From positions 1-64,000 of the forward strand of contig CAIKZZ010000041.1 in NCBI GenBank assembly GCA_903832085.1: a DNA stretch of 64,000 nt. The letters are read 5' to 3'. Every line of letters begins with the position of its first letter. The first letter of the stretch is position 1. Positions 35,690-44,355 of this stretch are shown here, piece after piece. The position numbers and the translations under genes are program-made. The DNA comes from an uncultured Pseudomonadota bacterium. Lineage in GTDB: Bacteria; Pseudomonadota; Gammaproteobacteria; Steroidobacterales; Steroidobacteraceae. The notes beneath the pieces were generated by a model. That model saw only the letters and a program-made list of their open reading frames with translations. It was not told the origin of the DNA and did no database searches.

Positions 35690-37021
35690 ATGAATAAGAA
35701 TATTGGCGGTGGTCCTAGCGCATCCATGACGCGCCTTGCTTTAACGAGCCTATCGGGAGCGAGCATCGAGTGGTTTGATTTTTACTTGTACGGCGTGGCA
35801 TCAGCGCTCGTGTTTCCAGCACTTTACTTTCCAAAGACCATGCCGCCCTTTGTGGCCTTGTTGGCCTCTTTTAGTACCTTTGCGGTCGGTTTTTTTGCGC
35901 GTCCCGTGGGCGCTATTGTATTCGGTCACTTTGGTGACCGAGTAGGGCGCAAAACAGCGCTGTCTTTAGCGCTTGTCATTATGGGCCTTGCCACTGCAAC
36001 AATAGGATTTTTACCAAGTTACGCGTCCATTGGTGTGGCGGCGCCAATCTGCTTGGTTGTGTTGCGCTTCTTACAAGGCCTTGCAATCGGTGGCCAGTGG
36101 GGTGGAGCCATGTTGTTGGTGGTAGAAAGTGCGCCACCGCATCGCCGTGGTTTTTATGGCAGCTTTGCGCAAGTCGGCGCACCTGCGGGCGTAGTACTCG
36201 CAAACTTGGCGTTTCTCATCGTCAGCGCTGTCACTAGCCACGAGACATTCGTGACGATTGGTTGGCGAGTTCCTTTTGTCCTATCCATAGGGCTGCTTGG
36301 CTTTGCCTACTGGATACACACGCGGGTTGCCGAGACCGAAGCGTTTCGTGCAGCGGCCGCGGCGCGATCAACAGCTGATGACAAGCGTTCTCCAATTTGG
36401 GAAGCCATTACTTCTCACCCAAAGCAAATAGTATTAGCGGCTGGCGCATTTCTCGCGGTGCAGGTCTCTTTTTATATTTCGATTACTTTTGTTGTTGCAT
36501 ACGGCGCTGGAAAAGAGATCGGCCTTGGCTTGCCGCAATCGCTGCTGCTAGGAGCAATCATGGTCTCATCAGCGATCATGGCACCGACGCTCATTTGGTG
36601 CGGCGCTTTGTCTGACCGGTTTGGAAGGCGTCGTGTTTACATGTGCGGGGCCACACTTGTCGGTTTATGGGCCTTTATATTTTTTCCATTGATTGATACG
36701 CGCTCACCTGTACTGATTACCGTTGCTGTTGCTGGAATGCTCGTTTTAAACGGGCTTATGTATGGGCCACAGGCTGCTCTTTTTGGCGAGTTATTCGCGA
36801 CCCGGGTTCGATACTCTGGTGCGTCGTTAGGTTACCAATTTGGATCGGCAATTGGTGGTGGGCTAGCGCCTGTCGTTGCAACTGAAATTTTGCATCGCAC
36901 GCACAGTACGTTCGGCGTGTCGCTTTATATGGCCGGTGCGTGTGCGTTGACTCTACTATCCGTTTCCTTGTTAGGTGAGTCAAAAGGCATGGATGTACCA
37001 CGCGCTGCGCAATCTGGCTAA
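35690..37021 (+). CDS. MFS transporter, metabolite:H+ symporter (MHS) type
   Basis: A 443-residue 12-helix carrier. The N-terminus SGASIEWFDFYLYGVASALVF and loop FGHFGDRVGRKTAL are signatures of the MHS family (ShiA, ProP, KgtP-like), which import organic acids, shikimate, osmolytes or similar with protons. A GTG three bases earlier is an alternative start; GGGGG precedes. Divergence from the PQQ dehydrogenase across shared elements suggests it imports the oxidised product. Confidence 0.88.
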   Translation: MNKNIGGGPSASMTRLALTSLSGASIEWFDFYLYGVASALVFPALYFPKTMPPFVALLASFSTFAVGFFARPVGAIVFGHFGDRVGRKTALSLALVIMGLATATIGFLPSYASIGVAAPICLVVLRFLQGLAIGGQWGGAMLLVVESAPPHRRGFYGSFAQVGAPAGVVLANLAFLIVSAVTSHETFVTIGWRVPFVLSIGLLGFAYWIHTRVAETEAFRAAAAARSTADDKRSPIWEAITSHPKQIVLAAGAFLAVQVSFYISITFVVAYGAGKEIGLGLPQSLLLGAIMVSSAIMAPTLIWCGALSDRFGRRRVYMCGATLVGLWAFIFFPLIDTRSPVLITVAVAGMLVLNGLMYGPQAALFGELFATRVRYSGASLGYQFGSAIGGGLAPVVATEILHRTHSTFGVSLYMAGACALTLLSVSLLGESKGMDVPRAAQSG

Positions 37022-37051
37022 ATTTAAATCACCCTAGGGTTAGGAAGGCCT

Positions 37052-38887
37052 GTGTTGAGGAAGTCTATTTTGCGTCGTGTGCTGCTCGCCTTGACGCTCA
37101 TTTGCGTATCGAGCATCGTCGCGTCGGCCGCAAACACCGCAGCCCAGACGGTCGAGTCGGACGCATCAGCCAATCTGCATGTACTTGAAAATCGCTATTG
37201 GCAGGATCATCTCGCGTTATTTCCAGCGGTTGCGCTAGCACAGGGAGATTTATCGGCTGAGGATCAGTTTGATGACTCGTTGACCGACGAATGGCGTATC
37301 AGAATGTTAGATTCGCTCAAGAGAGACAGGGTTGCGCTAGAAAAAATCAATTCAGATGTGCTGACAGCTGATGATCGCTTAAGCTTTAAGATACTGCGTT
37401 ATCAGGTCGCTCAGCAAAGCAGTTTTTACGAGAGCCGTTCGTTTGAAACAGCGCGTTTGATGCCCATCGAACAGTTTCAAGGGTTGCATCTGGCCTTTGC
37501 GACCGATGCGGCTGGGCTAGGATCCTATCCATTTCGTACCGTCATAGATTATGAGCGTTCGCTCTTACGCGCTGCGGCCTATGCGCGGTGGATCGATCAG
37601 GTGATTGCGCGGCTGCGTGAAGGCGTAAATCGCGATGTGGTGTTGCCTCGGCTGGTTGTCGAGCGGCTCTTGCCGCAATTGCGCAATCGCATGGAAGGCG
37701 CGCCTAAGGATAGTGAGTTTTGGCGGCCAATTAGCCAGCTTCCCGGTGAATTTTCTTTATCGGATCGGGACCGATTTTCCGCTTCGTTTGAGAGGGCGAT
37801 TGGCGGTGTCATTCAGCCTGCCTACCGGCGCTTGTACGACTATTTAAAGCTTGAGTATCTACCGCATGCACGTGCCTCTGTAGGTCTTTCCCAATTGCCG
37901 GGGGGGTCGGATCTTTATCGGTATTACGTGCGTCTGCATACCACCACAGACCTGTCACCCGCTGAGATTCATCGTCTGGGTTTGCGCGAGGTCGCGGCGA
38001 TTTCTGAGCAATTGTCGCAGGTGCGCAAGGAGTTGAAGTTTTCAGGTGGTGCTCAACAGTTTTTCGAGTATGTGCGTCGCGCACATGAGTTGCACTTTGA
38101 AGAAAGTGCCGATGTGCTGCCAGCCTACGAGGAGGCGCGAGCGCGTATTGCCTCCCAGTTGACGAACTTGTTTGGCCGCTTGCCAGTGACACCCTATGAA
38201 GTGCGCGCATTGCCTGAGTCCGCGCGAACATCTCAAGGTAATGGCTATTATGCGCCAGCGGCAGCGGATGGATCTCGGCCTGGAATTTTATGGATCAATG
38301 TATATGCCGCAGGGGTGCAAGATAAATTTAATGTGATGACCATTTCCTTGCACGAAGGATTGCCTGGACATCATTTGCAAATATCGCTTGCCCAAGAACG
38401 TATCGGACTGCCGAGTTTTCGTCGCTTCGATGAGACCACGGCTTTTGCCGAAGGTTGGGGTTTGTATGCCGAATCGCTGGGCAATGAGATGAGACTGTAC
38501 GATGATCCTTGGCAGCGTTATGGGCACTTAAATTATGCAATGTTGCGGGCCAATCGTCTCGTTGTGGATACGGGAATCCATGCCATGGGTTGGAGTGTTA
38601 AGAAATCGGTGGAGTGGATGATGCGCCATTCCTCGATGACTTCTGATCAAGCGACAGCTGAAGTGGAGCGCTACGTGGCATACCCGGGGCAGGCGCTCGC
38701 GTACAAGGTTGGCGAACTCACGCTGTTAGATTTGCGTCAGCGAGCCGAGGTGCAGCTAGGCGCGCGGTTTCGGTTGAGTGAATTTCATGATGCCTTGCTG
38801 AGGCAAGGCAGTCTGCCATTAGCTATTTTAAGCGAGCACATGAATCAGTGGATCCTAGATACATCAGCCGTTGAGGTGAAACAGTGA
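37052..38887 (+). CDS. DUF885 family protein (putative metallohydrolase)
   Basis: A 611-residue protein with a signal peptide (VSSIVASAANTAAQ). The family hallmark HEGLPGHH is at 434-441, followed by ETTAFAEGWGLYAESLG, an HExxxH-plus-Glu arrangement that suggests a zinc peptidase or carboxypeptidase fold. The C-terminal YPGQALAYKVGE block is also conserved in the family. Substrates are unproven. The start is GTG with AGGAAGG upstream, 30 bases after the transporter. Its stop overlaps tadA (GTGA), so this accessory gene reads directly into an essential one. Confidence 0.82.
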   Translation: MLRKSILRRVLLALTLICVSSIVASAANTAAQTVESDASANLHVLENRYWQDHLALFPAVALAQGDLSAEDQFDDSLTDEWRIRMLDSLKRDRVALEKINSDVLTADDRLSFKILRYQVAQQSSFYESRSFETARLMPIEQFQGLHLAFATDAAGLGSYPFRTVIDYERSLLRAAAYARWIDQVIARLREGVNRDVVLPRLVVERLLPQLRNRMEGAPKDSEFWRPISQLPGEFSLSDRDRFSASFERAIGGVIQPAYRRLYDYLKLEYLPHARASVGLSQLPGGSDLYRYYVRLHTTTDLSPAEIHRLGLREVAAISEQLSQVRKELKFSGGAQQFFEYVRRAHELHFEESADVLPAYEEARARIASQLTNLFGRLPVTPYEVRALPESARTSQGNGYYAPAAADGSRPGILWINVYAAGVQDKFNVMTISLHEGLPGHHLQISLAQERIGLPSFRRFDETTAFAEGWGLYAESLGNEMRLYDDPWQRYGHLNYAMLRANRLVVDTGIHAMGWSVKKSVEWMMRHSSMTSDQATAEVERYVAYPGQALAYKVGELTLLDLRQRAEVQLGARFRLSEFHDALLRQGSLPLAILSEHMNQWILDTSAVEVKQ

Positions 38888-39357
38888 GTGCGATGATACG
38901 CACTGACGAAGACTGGATGCGTCAGGCGCTTGATCTTGCGCGGTGCGCGCAGCGTGCAGGGGAGGTGCCGGTCGGTGCCTTGGTCGTTATGGATGGCGTG
39001 GCAGTGGGTGAGGCGTGGAACCGGCCGATTGGCGACTGCGACCCCACGGCGCATGCTGAAGTGTTGGCGTTGCGTGCGGCTGGCTTGCAGCGGCGGTCCT
39101 ATCGGCTGGCGGGCGCGACCGTCTATGTCACCTTGGAGCCCTGCCCCATGTGCTTGACAGCGATGGTCCACGCGCGCGTCGGACGGGTCGTGTTTGGCGC
39201 ATGGGATCCCCGTCAGGGGGCAGCCGGGAGTGCGTTTGATTTGACGCGCTCAAGTGCCCTTAACCATGCGATTGATGCATTTGGCGGCGTATTAGCCCAA
39301 GACTGCTCTGACCTACTCAAGGGATTTTTTAGGCAGCGCCGCGAATCCGCGACCTAG
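38884..39357 (+). CDS. tadA: tRNA-specific adenosine-34 deaminase
   Basis: Converts A34 to inosine in tRNA-Arg(ACG), allowing wobble decoding; usually essential. It has 157 residues. The zinc site is complete: His57 and catalytic Glu59 in AHAEV, Cys87 and Cys90 in PCPMC. GEVPVGALVV and FGAWDPRQGAAGS (with the SAFD end) are typical. GTG 38884 overlaps the DUF885 stop; ATG 38893 would be an internal alternative. In Pseudomonas tadA lies near guaA, which fits the guaA remnant at the left edge having once been a neighbour. Confidence 0.93.
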   Translation: MSAMIRTDEDWMRQALDLARCAQRAGEVPVGALVVMDGVAVGEAWNRPIGDCDPTAHAEVLALRAAGLQRRSYRLAGATVYVTLEPCPMCLTAMVHARVGRVVFGAWDPRQGAAGSAFDLTRSSALNHAIDAFGGVLAQDCSDLLKGFFRQRRESAT

Positions 39358-39406
39358 GGGCTGATTTGGATGCTGATCCGTGTAGAATATTGGCCCCTGA
39401 CGGCCC

Positions 39407-39496
39407 GGAGAGGTGGCAGAGTGGTCGAATGTACCTGACTCGAAATCAGGCGAGGACTCACGTCCTCCGTGGGTTCGAATCCCACCCTCTCCGCCA
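39407..39496 (+). tRNA. tRNA-Ser (anticodon CGA)
   Basis: A type II tRNA of 90 bases with encoded CCA. Acceptor GGAGAGG pairs with CCTCTCC, discriminator G. Anticodon stem CCTGA/TCAGG holds loop CTCGAAA, giving CGA at 39441-39443, which reads UCG codons. The long variable arm GCGAGGACTCACGTCCTCC and the T-loop GTTCGAATC are as expected for serine tRNA. Confidence 0.97.
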
Positions 39497-39511
39497 AATA
39501 GTGAAGTGACT

Positions 39512-39540
39512 AAGCCGGCTTTTGCCGGCTTTGTGCTTTT
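39512..39540 (+). terminator. Intrinsic terminator after tRNA-Ser
   Basis: AAGCCGGC (39512-39519), loop TTTT, GCCGGCTT (39524-39531), followed by TGTGCTTTT. It lies 15 bases past the tRNA end and would close the tadA-tRNA transcript. Confidence 0.85.
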
Positions 39541-40203
39541 CCCAGAGAGTCTCGTCACAGGTATACGCTCATTGTGGTGTCTATGGGGAGGCGCCGGTGT
39601 CGATACGACACCTGCTGGCTGCAACGCGAGGTGAGCCCCCTAGCCGTGGCCGATGCCTTCAGCACCAGCATATCCCACAAGACGTCAGTCACCGCCCCGT
39701 TCAGCAGCTTCAAGAGCGGCCGCGACGCCTGCGCCACCATAACCAACAACCAAAAGATCAGTTTGGTCGGTCCACGCTATAGCATCGGCGTGACCAATCA
39801 CTCGGGGGGCTTCTACAGCGGAAGCCCAGTTGGGATGCGACGGATCCATGTGAACCCCTCTTCAGATACCGTTTGTGTTGCTGATTATCGGTAGGTGTCG
39901 ATAGCCCTCTAAGACATGAAGGCTTATCCGACTGGTATGGTGCGTTAGTCCGTCATGTCGTTGGAGGTGCGTCGCTCTAGACTAATGGAAATACCCGTCG
40001 GTGTGCCATCTTTAGTTGACGGCTTGTGTGTGCTTGGGCGGTGTAATCGCTGGCGGCACGGCCGGTGGAGTCAGCGGTGTCACTTTTGCAGCGGACGCTC
40101 GGCCAGTTGGTGGACTCATGAGCGGGCTTTCGATCATTGGATGTAGCAGAGAATAAGGCCGACTGACGCACTGACGTGCGCCAGCCGGCAGGCATGTTGT
40201 GCC
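39541..40203. other. 663-base gap without a recognised gene
   Basis: The DNA is fairly GC-rich. A 106-codon frame at 39574-39894 has no known family and no good start. A 46-codon frame from TTG 40016 to TAA 40154-40156 encodes a Gly/Ala-rich segment (GGVIAGGTAGGVSGV, then AADARPVGG) that faintly recalls the start of BON-domain lipoproteins such as DolP, but it is too short and probably decayed. No duplicated tRNA end or recombinase is seen. Confidence 0.4.
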
Positions 40204-42348
40204 TCAGGCAGCAGGCTTGCTGGCTGCCGCAATAACCGCATCAGCGACCTGACGTGGCACTGGATCGTAGTGTGAGAACTCCATCGTGTATGACGCGCGA
40301 CCGCTCGTCATACCGCGCAAGTGCCCAATGTAGCCGAACATTTCTGATAGTGGCACAGTCGCCACCACCGCAATATTCGTGCCGCGCTCCAACTGATCGA
40401 GGATCGAGCCACGACGACGATTGATGTCACCAATCACATCGCCCAGATAGTCGCCTGGGGTGACCGTTTCGACCTTCATCACGGGCTCAAGCAAGATCGG
40501 CGAGGCTTTCTTAATGCCTTCGCGGAAGCATGCTTTGGCGGCAATTTCAAAGGTCAATGCGTTGGAGTCAACGTCGTGGTAGCTACCATCGACCAGCGTT
40601 GCACGGAAATCCACAGTCGGATAATGCGCAAGAACGCCATCTTCCTTCTGCATCTTGAGACCTTTCTCCACGGCAGGAACGTATTCCTTGGGCACCGAGC
40701 CGCCGACTGTTTTATCGACGAACTCAAACCCAGCGCCGCGCTCAAGCGGCTCGAACTTGATCCAGACTTCGGCGAACTGGCCTGAGCCGCCAGTCTGCTT
40801 CTTGTGGATGTACTGCTCTTGCAGCGGTTTCGTGAACGTTTCACGGTACGCAACCTGTGGCTCGCCCATCACGCCTTCAACACCGAACTCGGTGCGCATA
40901 CGATCGAGTGTTACCTCAAGATGCAGTTCGCCCATGCCGCGCAGGATGGTTTGCGAGGTTTCGCGATCTGTTTCCAGATGCAGCGATGGATCAGCGCGGA
41001 CCATCTTTCCAAGCGCGCTGGTGAACTTCTCTTGATCAACTTTGTTCTTCGCTTTCACTGACACGCTGATCACGGGCTCAGGGAAGCGCATACGCTCGAG
41101 CACTACGGGGTTCGCTGAATCGCATAGCGTATCGCCAGTGTCGGTTTCGGCAAGCGAGACCAGTGCCACGATGTCACCTGCGCGTGCTTCTTCAACGGGG
41201 TTCGCATCTTTGGCAAACATTTCGACCATGCGACCGATCTTTTCACGCTTGCCGCGCGTTGAGTTCAGGATCGATGCGCCTTTTGTTAAGACGCCTGAGT
41301 AGACGCGGATAAAGGTGAGCGCCCCGTAGGCGTCGTTGATGACCTTAAATGCAAGTGCTGAAAACGGCTCCTCGTCGGAGCAACCGCGCTCGCCGATCGG
41401 GGTGCCATCGGCATCCACCGTCTTGATAGCGGCGACGTCTGTGGGGGCAGGTAAATAGTCTACAACTGCATCAAGTACCTGTTGGACGCCTTTATTTTTA
41501 TAAGACGAGCCACAAAGGACCGGCGTGAACGCGGAGGTGAGCGTGCCTTTGCGCAGGCATTGGCGCAGGATTTCAACGGAGGGCATTTGTCCATCGAGTA
41601 AATGGGCCTCCATAGCGACATCGTCTTGCTCTAGGCATGTATCGACGAGTTCCGTCCGATACTGCTGAATCTTGTCCAATAGCTTGCGATCGCTAGGAAC
41701 CGTGATTCCAAGCTTGTCGGCGATATCTGGGGTGATATCGAGGATTTGCCATTCGGCGTCTTTGTCATCTGAGTCCCAGACGAGGGCTTTCATTTCGACT
41801 AGATCGACCATGCCCTTAAAGTTGTCCTCAGATCCGATAGGGATCTGAACTGGTAGCGGTCGTGCGCCTAGGCGCTTTTTGATCATGTCGACGCAGCGCT
41901 CAAAGTTAGCACCGCTGCGATCCATTTTATTGATGTAACACATACGTGGCACATCGTAGTTATCGGCTAGACGCCAGTTTGTTTCTGACTGTGGCTCAAC
42001 CCCAGCAACGCCGTCGAATACAACGACTGCACCGTCAAGTACGCGCAGCGAGCGATTCACTTCAATTGTGAAATCCACGTGCCCTGGGGTATCAATTAGG
42101 TTGATTTTTTTGTTGCGCCAGAACGCGGACACTGCAGCGCTCTGGATGGTGATTCCACGCTTCTGTTCTTGCTCCAGATAATCGGTCGTCGTCGACGTCT
42201 TCAGATCCTTGGTGTCATGAATATCGATGATGGTGTGCTTACGACCTGTGTAATACAGGATGCGCTCGGTCGTTGTGGTTTTACCGGCGTCGACGTGGGC
42301 GATGATCCCGATGTTGCGGATATCAGACAGTGGGGTAGTGCGGGGCAT
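40204..42348 (-). CDS. fusA: Elongation factor G
   Basis: A 714-residue translational GTPase that moves tRNAs and mRNA through the ribosome and, with RRF, recycles ribosomes. G1 AHVDAGKTT is at 17-25, the effector RGITI, G3 DTPGHVDF and G4 NKMD follow; domains II to V continue to the end (GELHLEV, HSEV-equivalent region, [17 protein letters not shown]). It is not in a str operon (no rpsL, rpsG or tuf nearby), so it is either the sole relocated gene or a second EF-G. Sequence alone does not separate these. Confidence 0.93.
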   Translation of the reverse strand: MPRTTPLSDIRNIGIIAHVDAGKTTTTERILYYTGRKHTIIDIHDTKDLKTSTTTDYLEQEQKRGITIQSAAVSAFWRNKKINLIDTPGHVDFTIEVNRSLRVLDGAVVVFDGVAGVEPQSETNWRLADNYDVPRMCYINKMDRSGANFERCVDMIKKRLGARPLPVQIPIGSEDNFKGMVDLVEMKALVWDSDDKDAEWQILDITPDIADKLGITVPSDRKLLDKIQQYRTELVDTCLEQDDVAMEAHLLDGQMPSVEILRQCLRKGTLTSAFTPVLCGSSYKNKGVQQVLDAVVDYLPAPTDVAAIKTVDADGTPIGERGCSDEEPFSALAFKVINDAYGALTFIRVYSGVLTKGASILNSTRGKREKIGRMVEMFAKDANPVEEARAGDIVALVSLAETDTGDTLCDSANPVVLERMRFPEPVISVSVKAKNKVDQEKFTSALGKMVRADPSLHLETDRETSQTILRGMGELHLEVTLDRMRTEFGVEGVMGEPQVAYRETFTKPLQEQYIHKKQTGGSGQFAEVWIKFEPLERGAGFEFVDKTVGGSVPKEYVPAVEKGLKMQKEDGVLAHYPTVDFRATLVDGSYHDVDSNALTFEIAAKACFREGIKKASPILLEPVMKVETVTPGDYLGDVIGDINRRRGSILDQLERGTNIAVVATVPLSEMFGYIGHLRGMTSGRASYTMEFSHYDPVPRQVADAVIAAASKPAA

Positions 42349-42695
42349 AGCAATATTCCATGACAGTTAGCAGTTGGGATCAAAGCGATCGGGATATCTT
42401 CGTTGCGACGCCGTCTTTATCTAGCGACGAATACAGCCGTTAAGTTAGCGTCAGCACACGGTTAATGGGCGCGCATTTTGCCACGGCATCCTGCCTGTGA
42501 CAAAGTTTAAAAGAGGCTGCTGGCGGCAAAAGGGCGGTTTTCGCTAAGGATAGGGTGTAAATACCACGTGGTATTGTGGGTCGGTGTGGCCTTAATGGCG
42601 TGGTTTGGGGTCGCAGGCGACTGCTTTGGGGGCGTCCGCCCACATGGCCGGCCAGAATTTGACTTTCCAGGGCGCGCGGGACGTGATTTTGGGCC
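42349..42695. other. Gap between FHA gene and fusA with a perfect palindrome
   Basis: No gene is supported. It is the upstream region of fusA (minus strand) and the downstream region of the FHA gene. The only strong structure is the 16-bp palindrome at 42560-42575. Confidence 0.45.
42560..42575. promoter_or_regulatory. 16-bp perfect palindrome (candidate operator)
   Basis: AATACCACGTGGTATT is perfectly self-complementary with a CACGTG centre, about 210 bases upstream of the fusA start. It resembles a binding site for a symmetric dimer. It could instead affect the end of the FHA gene transcript. Confidence 0.4.
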
Positions 42696-43880
42696 TTAGC
42701 CTGCCTGCCGCTGGCCCCAAGGGGCTGACGATGTCCCTGTAGGGGGGGTTGCTGTGCGACACCATGTCTCGTCATAGGCCTTCGCAAACTCTGCGGCGAA
42801 TAGCGTCGGCACAGTGCCTTTGCCAGCGCGCTGTGTCAGGGTCCGATACACATCCGCGTACAGGTCTTGAAAGCGGCGTTTCGTCGAGGCGTCGGCCATG
42901 GTGTTTGGGCGTTCTAGGTCTGCAAAGCGTTGTTCAAGAGCGTTTGGATCAAGATGGGCTAAGTACTGATCCATCGCCACGCTGAGGGCTGCTTGTGTTG
43001 CTATGTCGTGGTGGCGCAGGTCGGCAAAACCGTTGCGTACAGCCGCAAGAGCCGTTTGGGCATGTATTGCTTTTGGAGTAAACAGGCGTTGCAGGGCGTC
43101 GTCGACCCCGGCGGCGAGTCGGAAGATATTGTTGGTCACAGAAATTTCTGCTGTGGATCCGACGTGCCAGCGTCCTGAGATCGGCGAGCGTTGCTGTAAG
43201 TGGGTGGTGAGTCCTAGCGCGAGTTCCCGAATAAGCTGGCCGGCGAGCGTTAATGTTGCCGCAGATTGCGAGGCATCCACAGCTTCCGGTGTGACGCCTA
43301 ATGCCCGCCAGAATGCAGTAAGCGGCGTATGTTGGTTGCCTGTTTGTGCATTTGCCTCAGGGCTGCTGGCAGATTCTGGATGCGGCTGCGCGAGTAACGT
43401 TTGTTGTCGTGCGTTTAGGGCCATATTCGCTGTTGCGGGTTCGGCCAGAAGCATCATAGGCTCGCCCAAGAGTTCGGCCAGGGCTTGATTTTTGGTCACG
43501 TGCGCGACGGTGAGCAAGTCGTTTGGAGCGTGCCAGGCATCGGTGGGAATGTCGTCTCCTGGCAATGCCTCGATCTGCAGTGTGTATTCTCCGAGCCGTA
43601 GGTAATCGCCATTCCTGATCTCGATCACGTTGCCGTGACCTACTGGGTGAGTATTGCTGTTGAGGTAGGTGCCGTTGGAGCTCGTGTCGGTCAGCAGCCA
43701 GCGGCCGTCGTCATAGCCAATGAGCGCGTGGTAGCCAGATAGGTAGCATTTGGTGTCGGCGAGCGCCCAGTCGTTATCTTTTGCTCGGCCGATACGCCCG
43801 CCGCGTATCCCGAATACCCTAGACTGGGGTGGGTTTTGGTGTTGCGCCATGTGGCCCGTCACACGGAGTCGCAGCGCCAT
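42696..43880 (-). CDS. FHA-domain protein with type VI secretion (TagH/ImpI-like) C-terminus, orphan
   Basis: A 394-residue protein. The N-terminal forkhead-associated domain (about 20-100) keeps the phosphothreonine-binding residues: Gly31-Arg32, Ser48-x-x-His51 and Asn69-Gly70 (TSSNGTYLN). After a variable linker (115-190) the C-terminal part matches the VI_FHA domain: FWRALGV, NNIFRLAAGVDDALQRLF, AVRNGFADLRHHDIA, LEQRFADLE and LFAAEFAKAYDETW. TagH/ImpI homologues are regulatory subunits of type VI secretion controlled by a Ser/Thr kinase. No other T6SS gene is present. A Ser/Thr kinase gene lies 17 kb away in this window. Confidence 0.82.
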   Translation of the reverse strand: MALRLRVTGHMAQHQNPPQSRVFGIRGGRIGRAKDNDWALADTKCYLSGYHALIGYDDGRWLLTDTSSNGTYLNSNTHPVGHGNVIEIRNGDYLRLGEYTLQIEALPGDDIPTDAWHAPNDLLTVAHVTKNQALAELLGEPMMLLAEPATANMALNARQQTLLAQPHPESASSPEANAQTGNQHTPLTAFWRALGVTPEAVDASQSAATLTLAGQLIRELALGLTTHLQQRSPISGRWHVGSTAEISVTNNIFRLAAGVDDALQRLFTPKAIHAQTALAAVRNGFADLRHHDIATQAALSVAMDQYLAHLDPNALEQRFADLERPNTMADASTKRRFQDLYADVYRTLTQRAGKGTVPTLFAAEFAKAYDETWCRTATPPTGTSSAPWGQRQAG

Positions 43881-43925
43881 GGGTCCTCTCCAAGGTAAGA
43901 TAGAGGTAGGCTAACGTGTTGATGG

Positions 43926-44276
43926 ATGAAGGATATGGCAGCAAGTCACATTTTTAAGGTGCAGTTCGTTAGGGAAGGCAAGGTCTGGGAGGTTTACGCT
44001 AAGAAAGTGACCCATGGGAGTCTTTTTGGCTTCATTGAGCTGGAAGACTTCGTTTTTGGTGAACGCTCGACAGTTGTGGTGGACCCCGCCGAGGAGCGTA
44101 TCAAGGGCGAGTTTGAGGGCGTAAAGCGCACGTGGATTCCGATGCAGGCGGTACTGCGCATCGACGAAGTGAAAAAAAGCGGCGCGGGCAAAATTACGGC
44201 GTATGAGGGCAGTAATGTGGCTCATTTCCCGGTCCCAGTGCCCACACCGGTACCAGACCCGGGTCGTCGGAGTTGA
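43926..44276 (+). CDS. DUF1820 family protein
   Basis: A 116-residue protein (113 from ATG 43935). It matches the gammaproteobacterial DUF1820 pattern: HIFKVQFVREGKVWEVYAKK, GFIELEDFVFGE, VDPAEERIKGEFEGVKRTWIP and RIDEV. The C-terminus is proline-rich (VPVPTPVPDPG). The function is unknown; the fold is probably a small beta-barrel. It is divergent from the FHA gene (45-base gap) and lies just upstream of purL. Confidence 0.85.
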   Translation: MKDMAASHIFKVQFVREGKVWEVYAKKVTHGSLFGFIELEDFVFGERSTVVVDPAEERIKGEFEGVKRTWIPMQAVLRIDEVKKSGAGKITAYEGSNVAHFPVPVPTPVPDPGRRS

Positions 44277-44287
44277 TGGGTTCAGCG

Positions 44288-44303
44288 AGCGCCTAGCGGC
44301 GCT
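44288..44303 (+). terminator. Short hairpin between DUF1820 gene and purL
   Basis: AGCGCC and GGCGCT flank TAGC, followed by TCTCGGG. It is a weak candidate; it could also lie in the purL leader. Confidence 0.3.
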
Positions 44304-44355
44304 TCTCGGGTAAACTATCGGTCTCCGGCGAGAGCCCGTTGATACCAGGCCTGTA

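Noticed and set aside
39407-39496. tRNA-Ser as attachment site of an island in this window
   Set aside because: I found no second copy of its 3' end and no integrase gene between here and either edge.
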